Source: Streptomyces bathyalis
GTDB lineage: Bacteria; Actinomycetota; Actinomycetes; Streptomycetales; Streptomycetaceae
Assembly: GCF_015910445.1 (NCBI RefSeq)
Contig: NZ_CP048882.1
Coordinates: 5,949,501 to 6,013,500 of the forward strand
Length of the DNA stretch: 64,000 nt
Direction: 5' to 3'
Shown: piece after piece, positions 15,571 to 23,579 of the stretch
How positions within the stretch are numbered: position 1 is the stretch's first letter
How the letters are laid out: the number at the start of each line of letters is the position of its first letter
The notes under the pieces: model-generated
Databases searched by the model: none
Seen by the model: the letters and a program-made list of their open reading frames with translations, nothing else
Told to the model about the DNA's origin: nothing
Program-made: the position numbers and the translations under genes

Positions 15571-16602
15571 TTACGTACGGTCCGCGTCCTCCGACTGCTG
15601 CCGCAGCAGTGCGCCCCCTGCCGAACTGAGCTGATGGAACACGCTGTTGGCGTGCCGGTGACTGATGATGAGTCCCGCGTCCCGCAGTACCGCAGTGTGC
15701 TGGCTCGCGGCCGAGGGCGAGATGCCGACGTGGCGGGCGAGTTCGGTCGTGTTCGGGACGGTGGCCGCGGCACGCAGCACTTCCGCGCGCGTCCTGCCCA
15801 GCAGCCGCGCAAGGGGGTCGACGCACTGCGAGAGCTCACCCGCGCCGTGCGGAACGATGGACATCCACCGCGCGTCCCGGTCGAGCGGAAACAGGACCGT
15901 GGGCGGCAGTTCGGGATCGGCCAGCGGCACAGGGCGGTTCCAGAGGAACTGGGAGGGCACCAGCAGCAGTCCGCGGCCCTCCAGATGCAGATCGCGGTCC
16001 ACCGGATGCGTGGGTATCTCCAGCACGGGTGGCCGCCAGCGCATCGCGGGGCGGAAGCTCGCCAGCAGGCCCTGGGCGCCGTCCACTCCACCGGTTTGCA
16101 GCGCGCGGATGCGCACGGCGCGGTCGGCAGCCGCGCGACGGCGGATCGTCGGCCAGTACGGGGTGAGTGCGCGGGCGTGATAGCCGGAGATCATTTCCCC
16201 CAGGTGCCTGCGGGCGTGCGGGGAGCGGTCCGTCAGGTCCTGCGCCCAGCTCGGGGCGCCGACCCGCTCGTGCAGGATGCCCAGCTCGTGCGAGATGCGC
16301 CGGCGCGGCGTGGCGATGATCGCCTCGATGCCCGCCTCCAGGCCCAGCAGTCCCTCGGGCGGGGTGAGGAAGTCGGGGAAGTAGCTGGCGTCGGGCAGGA
16401 GCGGCATCAGCTGCCGTACGTCCTCGGTGCGTCCGTGCTTGCGCAGATCGGCCCGGACCCGGCGGCGCCAGTCCGCGAACGGCAGCCGGCCGTAGCGGGC
16501 GCGCAGCATGTGCAGGCTGAAGACCGTCTCCCAGAGCGGGTCGGGGCTCTCGGCGACATGCGTCCGCGCGAGGTCGGTACCCGTGAAGTGGATGCGCAGC
16601 AT
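15571..16602 (-). CDS. ArsR-like winged-helix regulator with DUF5937-type N-terminal domain
   Basis: A 343-residue protein. Residues 1-245 form a long helical domain found in many streptomycete regulators (IHFTGTDLARTHVAESPDPLWE at its start, then LRKHGRTEDVRQLMPLLPD, and LHLEGRGLLLVPSQFLW). The C-terminal third is an ArsR-type winged helix: LLGRTRAEVLRAAATVPNT, TELARHVGISPSAASQHTAV and LRDAGLIISHRHANSVFHQL. No metal-binding cysteine motif is seen, so a metal-sensing role is not supported. The ATG at 16602 follows GGAGAA; upstream codons lack domain features. It is a monocistronic gene; its targets are unknown. Confidence 0.85.
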   Translation of the reverse strand: MLRIHFTGTDLARTHVAESPDPLWETVFSLHMLRARYGRLPFADWRRRVRADLRKHGRTEDVRQLMPLLPDASYFPDFLTPPEGLLGLEAGIEAIIATPRRRISHELGILHERVGAPSWAQDLTDRSPHARRHLGEMISGYHARALTPYWPTIRRRAAADRAVRIRALQTGGVDGAQGLLASFRPAMRWRPPVLEIPTHPVDRDLHLEGRGLLLVPSQFLWNRPVPLADPELPPTVLFPLDRDARWMSIVPHGAGELSQCVDPLARLLGRTRAEVLRAAATVPNTTELARHVGISPSAASQHTAVLRDAGLIISHRHANSVFHQLSSAGGALLRQQSEDADRT

Positions 16603-16725
16603 GGGGCGTTCTCCGGTGTTTTGTGCCGGGGCCCGATCGTACGCGCGGACGCATCCCCACCGGGCCCGTTTCGCCACCGGAGCCCGTTCCGTACGCGGGC
16701 GTGCAGGCGAGCGGCCCGACATACG

Positions 16726-16774
16726 ACGACGGCCCCGCGCGGAACAGCCGGAGCTGTCCGTGCGGGGCCGTCGT
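16726..16774. terminator. Strong hairpin terminator downstream of the E2 gene
   Basis: ACGACGGCCCCGC (16726-16738) and GCGGGGCCGTCGT (16762-16774) form a perfect 13-base-pair stem around a 23-base loop, immediately beyond the E2 stop codon. It lies between the E2 gene and the ArsR-like gene, which is on the same strand. Confidence 0.8.
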
Positions 16775-16793
16775 GTGACCCTTCAGCGGTGGG

Positions 16794-18539
16794 TCACAGA
16801 CCCAGTTCGCCCTCGAACTCGCCTGCTTCCAGGCGGGCCTTGACGTCGCCGAGGTAGCGCGCGGCGTCCGCGCCGTCGACCAGCTGGTGGTCGTAGGACA
16901 GGGTCAGGTAGACCATGTCGCGGATGGCGACGGTCTCGCCCAGCTCCGGGTGGTCGATGACCATCGGACGGCGGACGGTCGCGCCGATGCCGAGCTCCGC
17001 GACCTGCGGGTAGTTCACGATCACGGTGTCGAACAGCGCACCGCGCGAACCGGTGTTGCTGATCGTGAACGTGCCGCCGGACATGTCGTCCGGGCCCAGC
17101 CCGCCCTCGCGGACCTTCTTCGCCAGCTCCGCCGTCTTGCGCGCGATGCCCGCGAGGTTGAGGTTCCCGGCCTCCTTGATGACCGGGACCATCAGGCCCT
17201 TCTCGGAGTCCACCGCGATGCCGATGTTCTCGACGTCGTGGTAGGTGATCGTGCCGTCGTCGTTGAGCCGCGAGTTGACGGACGGGTGCGCCTTGAGTGC
17301 TTCCGCCGCGGCCTGCACGAAGAAGGGCATCGGGGACAGCTTGACGCCCTCACGCGCCGCGAAGGAGTCCTTGGCGCGGGCCCGGAGCCGCATCACGCGC
17401 GTGACGTCGACCTCGACCACCGTGGACAGCTGCGCCTGGTTGTGCAGCGCCTTCATCATGTTCTCCGCGATCACCTTGCGGATACGCGGCATCTTCACCG
17501 TCTGGCCGCGCAGCGGAGAGGGCTCCAGCTTCGGCGACTTGGGAGCCGTCGACGCACCCGCGGCAGCGGCGGCCGGGGCAGGTGCCGCCGCCTTGGCGGC
17601 CTCCGCCGCAGCGGTGACGTCCTGCTTGCGGATACGACCGCCGACCCCCGTGCCCTTGACGGTGCTCAGGTCGACGCCCTGCTCGTTGGCGAGCTTGCGG
17701 ACGAGCGGGGTGACGTACGCGCCGTCGGACTCGCTCACGGCGGGAGAGGCGGGCGCCGCCGGCGCGGGAGCCGGTGCGGGCTTGGGCGCGGCCGGAGCCG
17801 GCTGCGCCTTCGGCGCGGGGGCGGGCTCGGCCGGTGCCGGCTGCGGCTCGGGCTGCGCCTGCGCGGGAGCAGGCTGAGCCTCGGGCTGGGCGGGCGCGGG
17901 TGCGGCCTCGGCCGCCGGAGCGGCACCCGCGGCACCGATCACGGCCAGCTTCGCGCCGACCTCGGCGGTCTCGTCCTCACCGACGACGATCTCCAGCAGC
18001 GTGCCGGCGGCGGGCGCCGGGATCTCGGTGTCGACCTTGTCGGTGGAGACCTCCAGCAGCGGCTCGTCCGCCTGCACCTCCTCGCCGACCTGCTTCAGCC
18101 AGCGCGTGACGGTGCCCTCGGTGACGCTCTCGCCGAGCGCGGGAAGGACCACGTCCGTACCCTCGGCCGAACCGCCACCGCCACCGCCGGCGGGCGCCGC
18201 CGCGGCGGGCTCCGGCTGTGCCTCGGGCTGCGCCTGGGCAGGCTCGGGCTCGGCTGCCGGCTGCGGCTCGGCGGCCGGTGCCTCGGCCGCCGGTGCTGAA
18301 CCGCCGTCGTCGATCACGGCCAGTTCTGCGCCGACCTCGACCGTCTCGTCCTCGGCCACCTTGATGGAGGAGAGCGTGCCGGCCGCGGGGGCCGGGATCT
18401 CGGTGTCGACCTTGTCGGTGGAGACCTCGAGCAACGGCTCGTCGGCCTCCACTTGCTCACCCTCGGCTTTCAGCCAGCGGGTGACGGTGCCCTCGGTGAC
18501 GCTCTCGCCGAGCGCCGGCAGGGTTACGGAAACCGCCAT
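16794..18539 (-). CDS. sucB: Dihydrolipoamide acyltransferase E2 (2-oxoacid dehydrogenase complex)
   Basis: A 581-residue E2. It carries two N-terminal lipoyl domains (about residues 1-78 and 130-207), each with LLEVSTDKVDTEIPAPAAG whose lysine is lipoylated, separated by long Ala/Pro/Glu linkers. A peripheral subunit-binding domain follows at about 273-310 (YVTPLVRKLANEQGVDLSTV), and the catalytic domain ends with SYDHQLVDGADAARYL holding the active His/Asp. In actinobacteria this E2 (SucB/DlaT) serves the pyruvate dehydrogenase, and the family name succinyltransferase is conventional. It sits 54 bases downstream of lpd in the same direction. The linkers are low-complexity and GC-rich, normal for E2. 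Confidence 0.95.
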   Translation of the reverse strand: MAVSVTLPALGESVTEGTVTRWLKAEGEQVEADEPLLEVSTDKVDTEIPAPAAGTLSSIKVAEDETVEVGAELAVIDDGGSAPAAEAPAAEPQPAAEPEPAQAQPEAQPEPAAAAPAGGGGGGSAEGTDVVLPALGESVTEGTVTRWLKQVGEEVQADEPLLEVSTDKVDTEIPAPAAGTLLEIVVGEDETAEVGAKLAVIGAAGAAPAAEAAPAPAQPEAQPAPAQAQPEPQPAPAEPAPAPKAQPAPAAPKPAPAPAPAAPASPAVSESDGAYVTPLVRKLANEQGVDLSTVKGTGVGGRIRKQDVTAAAEAAKAAAPAPAAAAAGASTAPKSPKLEPSPLRGQTVKMPRIRKVIAENMMKALHNQAQLSTVVEVDVTRVMRLRARAKDSFAAREGVKLSPMPFFVQAAAEALKAHPSVNSRLNDDGTITYHDVENIGIAVDSEKGLMVPVIKEAGNLNLAGIARKTAELAKKVREGGLGPDDMSGGTFTISNTGSRGALFDTVIVNYPQVAELGIGATVRRPMVIDHPELGETVAIRDMVYLTLSYDHQLVDGADAARYLGDVKARLEAGEFEGELGL

Positions 18540-18593
18540 GGTTTCTGTTGCTCCTAACGGAATGGTGCGGATGCTGGTAGCGCCCGGACTTGG

Positions 18594-19982
18594 TCAGTCG
18601 TGGGAGTGCAGCGGCTTGCCCGCGAGGGCCAGGTGGGCCTCGCCGAGCGCCTCGCTCTGCGTCGGGTGTGCGTGGATCAGCTGCGCGACCTCGGCCGGCA
18701 GTGCTTCCCAGTTGTAGATGAGCTGGGCCTCGCCCACCTGCTCGCCCATCCGGTCACCGACCATGTGGACGCCGACCACGGCACCATCGCGGACCTGAAC
18801 CAGCTTGATCTCGCCCGTGGTGTTGAGGATCTTGCTCCTGCCGTTGCCGGCGAGGTTGTACTTGAGGGTGACGACCTTGTCGGCCCCGTAGATCTCCTTG
18901 GCCTTCTCCTCGGTGACGCCGACGGAGGCGACCTCCGGGTGGCAGTACGTCACCCGCGGAACGCCGTCGTAGTCGACCGGCACCGGGTTCAGCCCGGCCA
19001 GCCGCTCCGCGACGAGGATGCCCTCGGCGAAGCCGACGTGCGCGAGCTGCAGCGTCGGGATGAGGTCGCCCACGGCAGAGATGGTCGGCACGTTCGTGCG
19101 GCAGTACTCGTCGGCGAGGACGAACCCGCGGTCCATGGCGACCCCGGCCTCCTCGTAGCCCAGGCCCTGCGAGACCGGGCCGCGGCCGATCGCGACGAGC
19201 AGGACCTCGGCCTCGTACTCCTTGCCGTTGGCGAGGCTGACCTTCACGCCGTTGTCGGTGTACTCGGCCTTCTCGAAGAAGGAGCCGAGCGAGAAGGAGA
19301 TGCCGCGCTTGCGGAACGCGCGCTCCAGCAGCTTGGAGCTGCTCTCGTCCTCGGCCGGAACGAGGTGGGGAAGTCCCTCGACGATCGTCACGTCCGTGCC
19401 GAACGACTTCCAGGCGGAGGCGAATTCGACGCCGATGACGCCGCCGCCCAGGATGACGGCGGACTCCGGGACCCGGTCCAGGAGCAGCCCGTGGTCGGAG
19501 GAGATGATGCGGTTGCCGTCGATCTCCAGGCCGGGCAGCGACTTGGGGACCGAGCCGGTCGCGAGGAGGATGTGACGGCCCTCGTAGCGCTGGCCGTTGA
19601 CGTCGACGGAGGTCGGGGAGGAGAGCCGTCCCTCGCCCTCGACGTAGGTGATCTTGCGGGAGGCGACGAGCCCCTGCAGGCCCTTGTACAGCCCGGAGAC
19701 CACGCCGTCCTTGTACTTGTGCACCCCGGCCATGTCGATGCCCTCGAAGGAGCTCTTCACGCCGAACTTCGTTCCCTCGCGGGCCTGGTCGGCCAGCTCG
19801 CCGGCGTGCAGCAGCGCCTTGGTGGGGATGCAGCCCCGGTGCAGACAGGTGCCGCCCAGCTTGTCCTTCTCGATCAGGGCGACGTCGAGACCCAGCTGCG
19901 CCCCGCGCAAGGCAGCGGCATAGCCGCCGCTACCGCCTCCGAGGATCACTAGGTCGAAAACGGTGCTGGCGTCGTTCGCCAC
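18594..19982 (-). CDS. lpd: Dihydrolipoyl dehydrogenase (E3)
   Basis: A 462-residue FAD/NAD flavoprotein that reoxidises dihydrolipoyl groups of E2. Features: LVILGGGSGGYAAA (FAD-binding Rossmann), redox-active GGTCLHRGCIPTK (about residue 45), VILGGGVIGVEFAS (NAD-binding), ISAVGDLIPTLQLAHVG (second FAD motif) and the C-terminal His-Glu pair HAHPTQSEALGE from the partner subunit. The GTG at 19982 has GGAGG seven bases upstream, which fixes the start; the open frame further upstream is the leader. E2 follows directly, and pepA precedes it on the same strand. Confidence 0.97.
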   Translation of the reverse strand: MANDASTVFDLVILGGGSGGYAAALRGAQLGLDVALIEKDKLGGTCLHRGCIPTKALLHAGELADQAREGTKFGVKSSFEGIDMAGVHKYKDGVVSGLYKGLQGLVASRKITYVEGEGRLSSPTSVDVNGQRYEGRHILLATGSVPKSLPGLEIDGNRIISSDHGLLLDRVPESAVILGGGVIGVEFASAWKSFGTDVTIVEGLPHLVPAEDESSSKLLERAFRKRGISFSLGSFFEKAEYTDNGVKVSLANGKEYEAEVLLVAIGRGPVSQGLGYEEAGVAMDRGFVLADEYCRTNVPTISAVGDLIPTLQLAHVGFAEGILVAERLAGLNPVPVDYDGVPRVTYCHPEVASVGVTEEKAKEIYGADKVVTLKYNLAGNGRSKILNTTGEIKLVQVRDGAVVGVHMVGDRMGEQVGEAQLIYNWEALPAEVAQLIHAHPTQSEALGEAHLALAGKPLHSHD

Positions 19983-20316
19983 GTCACGTCCTCCATGCAT
20001 GGGTACGCCGGAGCCGGTCTCCTTCAGACCGGGCGGCTGTATTGCGGCCGCTGTACTGCTCGGCCCTGGACTCGGCTTGGTGAAGCCGCGCTGGGGCCCT
20101 GTCCTGCCGGGGACCCATCTTCGCACTTGTCGGCGGGCTGCGGGACGCGGGGCCGTGTACCCAGCGGTACGGCCGTGATCGCTGAAGGCGAACCGGGCCG
20201 TACCGCGGGGTGACTGCCTGACGTACCCCTGAAAAGCGGCGGAAAGTGTGACGCTCCTCACGTAGCTCCGCACGCATCCGCGGAGAGGGGGAGGAACGGG
20301 CGAACGCCGCGGTGTA
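19983..20316. other. 334-base gap between pepA and lpd; no gene seen
   Basis: This stretch must hold the lpd promoter/leader and the pepA 3' end. No frame with domain content was found, and no clear -35/-10 pair could be chosen. Confidence 0.4.
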
Positions 20317-21885
20317 TCAGGGGAGCTCGCCGGCCGCCGCACGCTCGGCGACACGCACCAGGGTGCGCACTCCGGAGCCGGTGCCGCCCTTGGGGGTGTA
20401 GCCGAAGGGGCCGGAGTCGTTGAACGCGGGCCCCGCGATGTCGAGATGCGCCCACAGGACGTTCTCGTCGACGAACTCGTTGAGGAACAGGCCCGCCACG
20501 AGGCCGCCGCCCAGCCGCTCGCCGATGTTGGAGATGTCGGCGACCGGGGACTCCATGCCCTTGCGCAGATGCGTCGGCATCGGCATCGGCCAGGACGCCT
20601 CGCCCGCTTCCTCTGACAGTTCGTGGACCGTGGTGCGGAAGTCGTCGTTGTTGCTGAGAACACCGAAGGTGCGGCTGCCGAGAGCCAGCATCATCGCCCC
20701 GGTGAGGGTGGCCACGTCGACGAGCGCGTCCGGCGACTCCTCGCACGCGCGGGTCAGGGCGTCCGCCAGTACCAGCCGTCCCTCGGCGTCGGTGTTGAGG
20801 ACCTCGACGGTCTTGCCGCTGTACATCTTCAGCACGTCACCCGGACGAGTGGCCGAGCCGGACGGCATGTTCTCGGCGAGCGCCAGCCAGCCGGTCACAT
20901 TGACGCGCAGGCCGAGGCGGGCGGCCGAGACCACGGCAGCGAACACTGCGGCGGCGCCGCTCATGTCGCACTTCATCGTCTCGTTGTGGCCCACGGGCTT
21001 GAGGGAGATGCCGCCCGAGTCGTAGGTGATGCCCTTGCCCACGAGGGCGACGGTCTTCTTCGCCTTGGGGTGCGTGTGGGAGATCCTCACCAGGCGCGGC
21101 GGGTTCGCCGATCCCTTGCCGACCCCGAGGATGCCGCCGTAGCCGCCCTTGGTGAGTGCGCCCTCGTCGAGCACCTCGATGTCCAGGCTGTGCTCCTTGG
21201 CGGCCGCCTTCGCGCGGTCGGCGAAGGCGGCCGGAGTGAGGTCGTTGGAGGGGGTGTTGATCAGGTCGCGGGCGCGCCCCACCTCGGTCGCGAGCACCTC
21301 CGCGCGCTCGGCAGCGGCCTTGTGCGCCTTGTCCCGCGGCTTGGCGCCGACGACGGTGATCTCGGCGAGCGGGACGCTCGCGCCGTCCCGGTCCTTCTCA
21401 CCGCGGCTGCCGCCGCCCTTCCTGCCGCTCTTTCCGCCGCTGTCGGAGCTGCGGTAGGAGGTGAAGGAGTAAGCACCGAGCAGCGCGCCCTCGGTCACGG
21501 CGCCCACGGCCGCCGCGTCGTCGACGGGCAGGGCGAACGCGGCCTTCTTCGTGCCGGCCAGGGCACGGGCGGCCGTGCCGGCGGCGCGGCGCAGCGTCTC
21601 CAGGTCGTAGGACTCGTTCTTGCCGGGCGCCTCGCCCAGACCGACGGCCAGCACCACCGGCGCCTTGAGCCCGGCGGACGGCGCCGGGAGCTTCGTGGTC
21701 TCGCCCTCGCTGCCGACCGCGCCGAGCGCGTCAAGGGTCGCGGCGAGCTTCCCGCCGTACGCCTTGTCCACGGCCTCGCCGCCCAGAGCGACGACCGGGC
21801 CCTTGGCGCCCTTGGCGACGCCGATCACGACGACGTCCGCGCGCTGAGTCGTGGCGGACGAGGTGCTGAGAGTCAGAGCAGACAC
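20317..21885 (-). CDS. pepA: Leucyl aminopeptidase (M17)
   Basis: A 522-residue M17 cytosol aminopeptidase that removes N-terminal residues from peptides, usually as a hexamer with two metal ions. The C-terminal catalytic domain contains VGKGITYDSGGISLKP (metal and substrate residues), MKCDMSGAAAV and the family signature NTDAEGRLVLADAL, followed by VDVATLTGAMMLALG. The N-terminal domain begins ALTLSTSSATTQRADVVVIG and carries a Ser/Gly/Lys-rich loop (about residues 155-170) that is longer than in E. coli PepA. GTG start. Downstream on the same strand are lpd and E2; cobS lies upstream. Confidence 0.95.
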   Translation of the reverse strand: MSALTLSTSSATTQRADVVVIGVAKGAKGPVVALGGEAVDKAYGGKLAATLDALGAVGSEGETTKLPAPSAGLKAPVVLAVGLGEAPGKNESYDLETLRRAAGTAARALAGTKKAAFALPVDDAAAVGAVTEGALLGAYSFTSYRSSDSGGKSGRKGGGSRGEKDRDGASVPLAEITVVGAKPRDKAHKAAAERAEVLATEVGRARDLINTPSNDLTPAAFADRAKAAAKEHSLDIEVLDEGALTKGGYGGILGVGKGSANPPRLVRISHTHPKAKKTVALVGKGITYDSGGISLKPVGHNETMKCDMSGAAAVFAAVVSAARLGLRVNVTGWLALAENMPSGSATRPGDVLKMYSGKTVEVLNTDAEGRLVLADALTRACEESPDALVDVATLTGAMMLALGSRTFGVLSNNDDFRTTVHELSEEAGEASWPMPMPTHLRKGMESPVADISNIGERLGGGLVAGLFLNEFVDENVLWAHLDIAGPAFNDSGPFGYTPKGGTGSGVRTLVRVAERAAAGELP

Positions 21886-21962
21886 GGTGAGAGGGACCTT
21901 CTTCCTATTCGGACGCCGGAGCGGCGGATCGCCGGATACGGGTGAACGGCTTCCGGCACATC

Positions 21963-21992
21963 GGGCATCGTATGCCCGCGCAACACGTGTTG
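21963..21992. promoter_or_regulatory. Paired palindromes upstream of pepA
   Basis: Two adjacent inverted repeats lie about 80-105 bases before the pepA start: GGGCATCGTATGCCC (21963-21977) and the perfect CAACACGTGTTG (21981-21992). On the minus strand the first contains TACGAT, a plausible -10, so the CACGTG-centred palindrome would overlap the -35 region. This is a likely promoter/operator; the regulator is unknown. Confidence 0.4.
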
Positions 21993-22098
21993 TGCCTGAG
22001 ACCTTACGCCCACCACGGAGGTCAACACCGGTCCCCTGGGCGGGGACTGAGGCCCTTGCGCGGCCGGCCGGCGCAGGCGGGCCGGCCCGGCCGGAGGG

Positions 22099-23250
22099 TC
22101 AGCCGAAGGCGAGCACGACGAGCGTCACGGTTGCCGCGCACTCCGCCAGCGCTCCGAAGACGTCGCCGGTGACGCCGCCGAGACGGCGGCGGCAGTGGCG
22201 CAACAGCAGCTCGGCGGCGGCCAGTCCGATGGCCACGGCGAAGAGGTACGAGACGGCACCGAAGAGAGGGTTCCACCACAGGTTCACGATCGCGCCCGCG
22301 GCGGCGCTCACCACGGCGACGCCCGCGGCGACGATCACCGCCGTACGTGCGGGAACCGTGCCCGCGACGACGGAGCCGAGGCCCTCCGGACGTGCGGCAG
22401 GAACACCCGAACGGGCTGCGAGCGTGAGCGCCGTGCGCGCGGTGACGGCCGAGACGATGACGGCGAGCGCTCCGTGCGCCCAACCCCCTTGACCGTAGAG
22501 CTCGTTGATGACCGCGACCTGCGCCAGCAGGGCGAGGACGAGGGTGATCACCCCGAACGGCCCGATGTCCGACTGCTTCATGATCCGCAGCGCGCCCTCG
22601 GCGGGCTTCGCGCTGCCCAGACCGTCGGCGACGTCGGCGAGACCGTCGAGGTGCAGGGCCCGCGTGAGGACGGCGGGCACGGCGACGGAGACGATGGCGG
22701 CGAGCAGCGAGGACGTACCGAGCAGGAGCGCCAGCAGGCTTGCGGCGGCGGCCGTGAGCCCGACGAGCAGACCTGCCAGCGGGGCCCATTCCATTCCGCG
22801 GCGCGCGGACCGGCGGTCCCAGCGTGGGACGTTCACCGGGAGAACGGTGAGCGTGCCGAGCGCGAAGCGGATGCCGTCCTCGGCGGAGGCGGCCGCCTCC
22901 GCGGCCTTGCCGGGGCCCTTGCGGTCCTTGCCCTCGGCCGGTCCGGTGGCCCCGCGGTCGTCCCCCTCGCGGGACTTCTCCTCACCGGGCTTCTCCACCC
23001 GGGTCTTCTCCTCGGCGGGCTCATGAGGTTCGCGGTCCCGGTCCTCGCGGTCCGGGTCCTCGCGGTCCGGGTCCTCGCGGTCCGGGTCCTCGCGGTCCTG
23101 GTCCTCGCGGTCCTGGTCCTCGCGGTCCTGGTCCTCGCCGTCCTGGGCCTGGCCGTCCCGGTCCTTGCGAGGCTCGCCGAAGGGGCCGTCCGGGCCGGAC
23201 TTGCCGGGCCCGCCGGCCTGTCCGGGCCCGTCCGGGGGAGTGGTAGCCAT
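22099..23250 (-). CDS. cobS: Adenosylcobinamide-GDP ribazoletransferase (CobS) with charged N-terminal extension
   Basis: A 383-residue membrane enzyme that joins alpha-ribazole to adenosylcobinamide-GDP, the last step of the cobalamin nucleotide loop. The C-terminal 250 residues are the normal CobS: GIRFALGTLTVLPVNVPRWD, then several membrane helices, the motif LTRALHLDGLADVADGLG, and LRIMKQSDIGPFGV. The first 125 or so residues are extra: Gly/Pro-rich, then eight copies of a five-residue ED(Q/P)DR repeat, then Glu/Lys-rich sequence, all predicted disordered and cytoplasmic. Family members are normally about 250 residues. The ATG at 23250 was chosen for its MATTPPDGPG; an internal start near GIRFALG would give a standard protein. 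Downstream of cobT. Confidence 0.92.
   Translation of the reverse strand: MATTPPDGPGQAGGPGKSGPDGPFGEPRKDRDGQAQDGEDQDREDQDREDQDREDPDREDPDREDPDREDRDREPHEPAEEKTRVEKPGEEKSREGDDRGATGPAEGKDRKGPGKAAEAAASAEDGIRFALGTLTVLPVNVPRWDRRSARRGMEWAPLAGLLVGLTAAAASLLALLLGTSSLLAAIVSVAVPAVLTRALHLDGLADVADGLGSAKPAEGALRIMKQSDIGPFGVITLVLALLAQVAVINELYGQGGWAHGALAVIVSAVTARTALTLAARSGVPAARPEGLGSVVAGTVPARTAVIVAAGVAVVSAAAGAIVNLWWNPLFGAVSYLFAVAIGLAAAELLLRHCRRRLGGVTGDVFGALAECAATVTLVVLAFG
23041..23160 (-). repeat. 15-base tandem repeat inside cobS
   Basis: About eight head-to-tail 15-base units: three of GTCCTCGCGGTCCGG, three of GTCCTCGCGGTCCTG and two degenerate copies. They encode the ED(P/Q)DR repeats on the minus strand. 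The period keeps the frame, so copy number changes would lengthen or shorten the protein in five-residue steps. Confidence 0.9.
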
Positions 23251-23579
23251 CGAAGCGCAGGCTAGCGCTTCACGGTCCGCAGCGGCACCGCTCGCGCGCG
23301 ACCCGTCCAGGGCGCTTCGCATGCCGCGTCGCGGGCGCCGCCGTCAGCTGGTCCCGTCAGTGAGACGGGCCGATCGGTTCGGTGCCGCGACCGGGCCCGG
23401 ACGGCATGCCAGGTCAGGACGTATGCCAAGTCGCTGCCGGAGCGGGGGAGTTGGCGGCCCTGACCGTCCTGCACGGGGACAGGCGTGCCCAGTTGATCAG
23501 AATGAGACTTCGCCGAAGGCGGGGCGCGGTTCCGGCCGGACCCGGTGAGAGCTCAGGCCGCGAGCGCTCCCGCGAGTGC
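23251..23579. other. 329-base gap between cobT and cobS; no gene seen
   Basis: The gap was read on both strands for a cobalamin riboswitch, which is common in such positions. The conserved B12-box and the CCGGTGCGAATCCGG-like core are absent. A short minus-strand frame (about 23474-23262) reads without domain features and is not annotated. Confidence 0.4.

Noticed and set aside
23041..23160. CRISPR-like array
   Set aside because: Repeats are 15 bases, head-to-tail with no spacers, and lie in frame inside cobS; this is a coding minisatellite.
23262..23474. Minus-strand 70-codon frame between cobT and cobS, loosely like the end of a DUF397 protein
   Set aside because: The likeness is a few residues only, and start signals are lacking.
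23251..23579. Cobalamin riboswitch upstream of cobS
   Set aside because: GGTCAGGACG-like words occur, but the conserved B12 box and core with correct order and spacing are absent on both strands.
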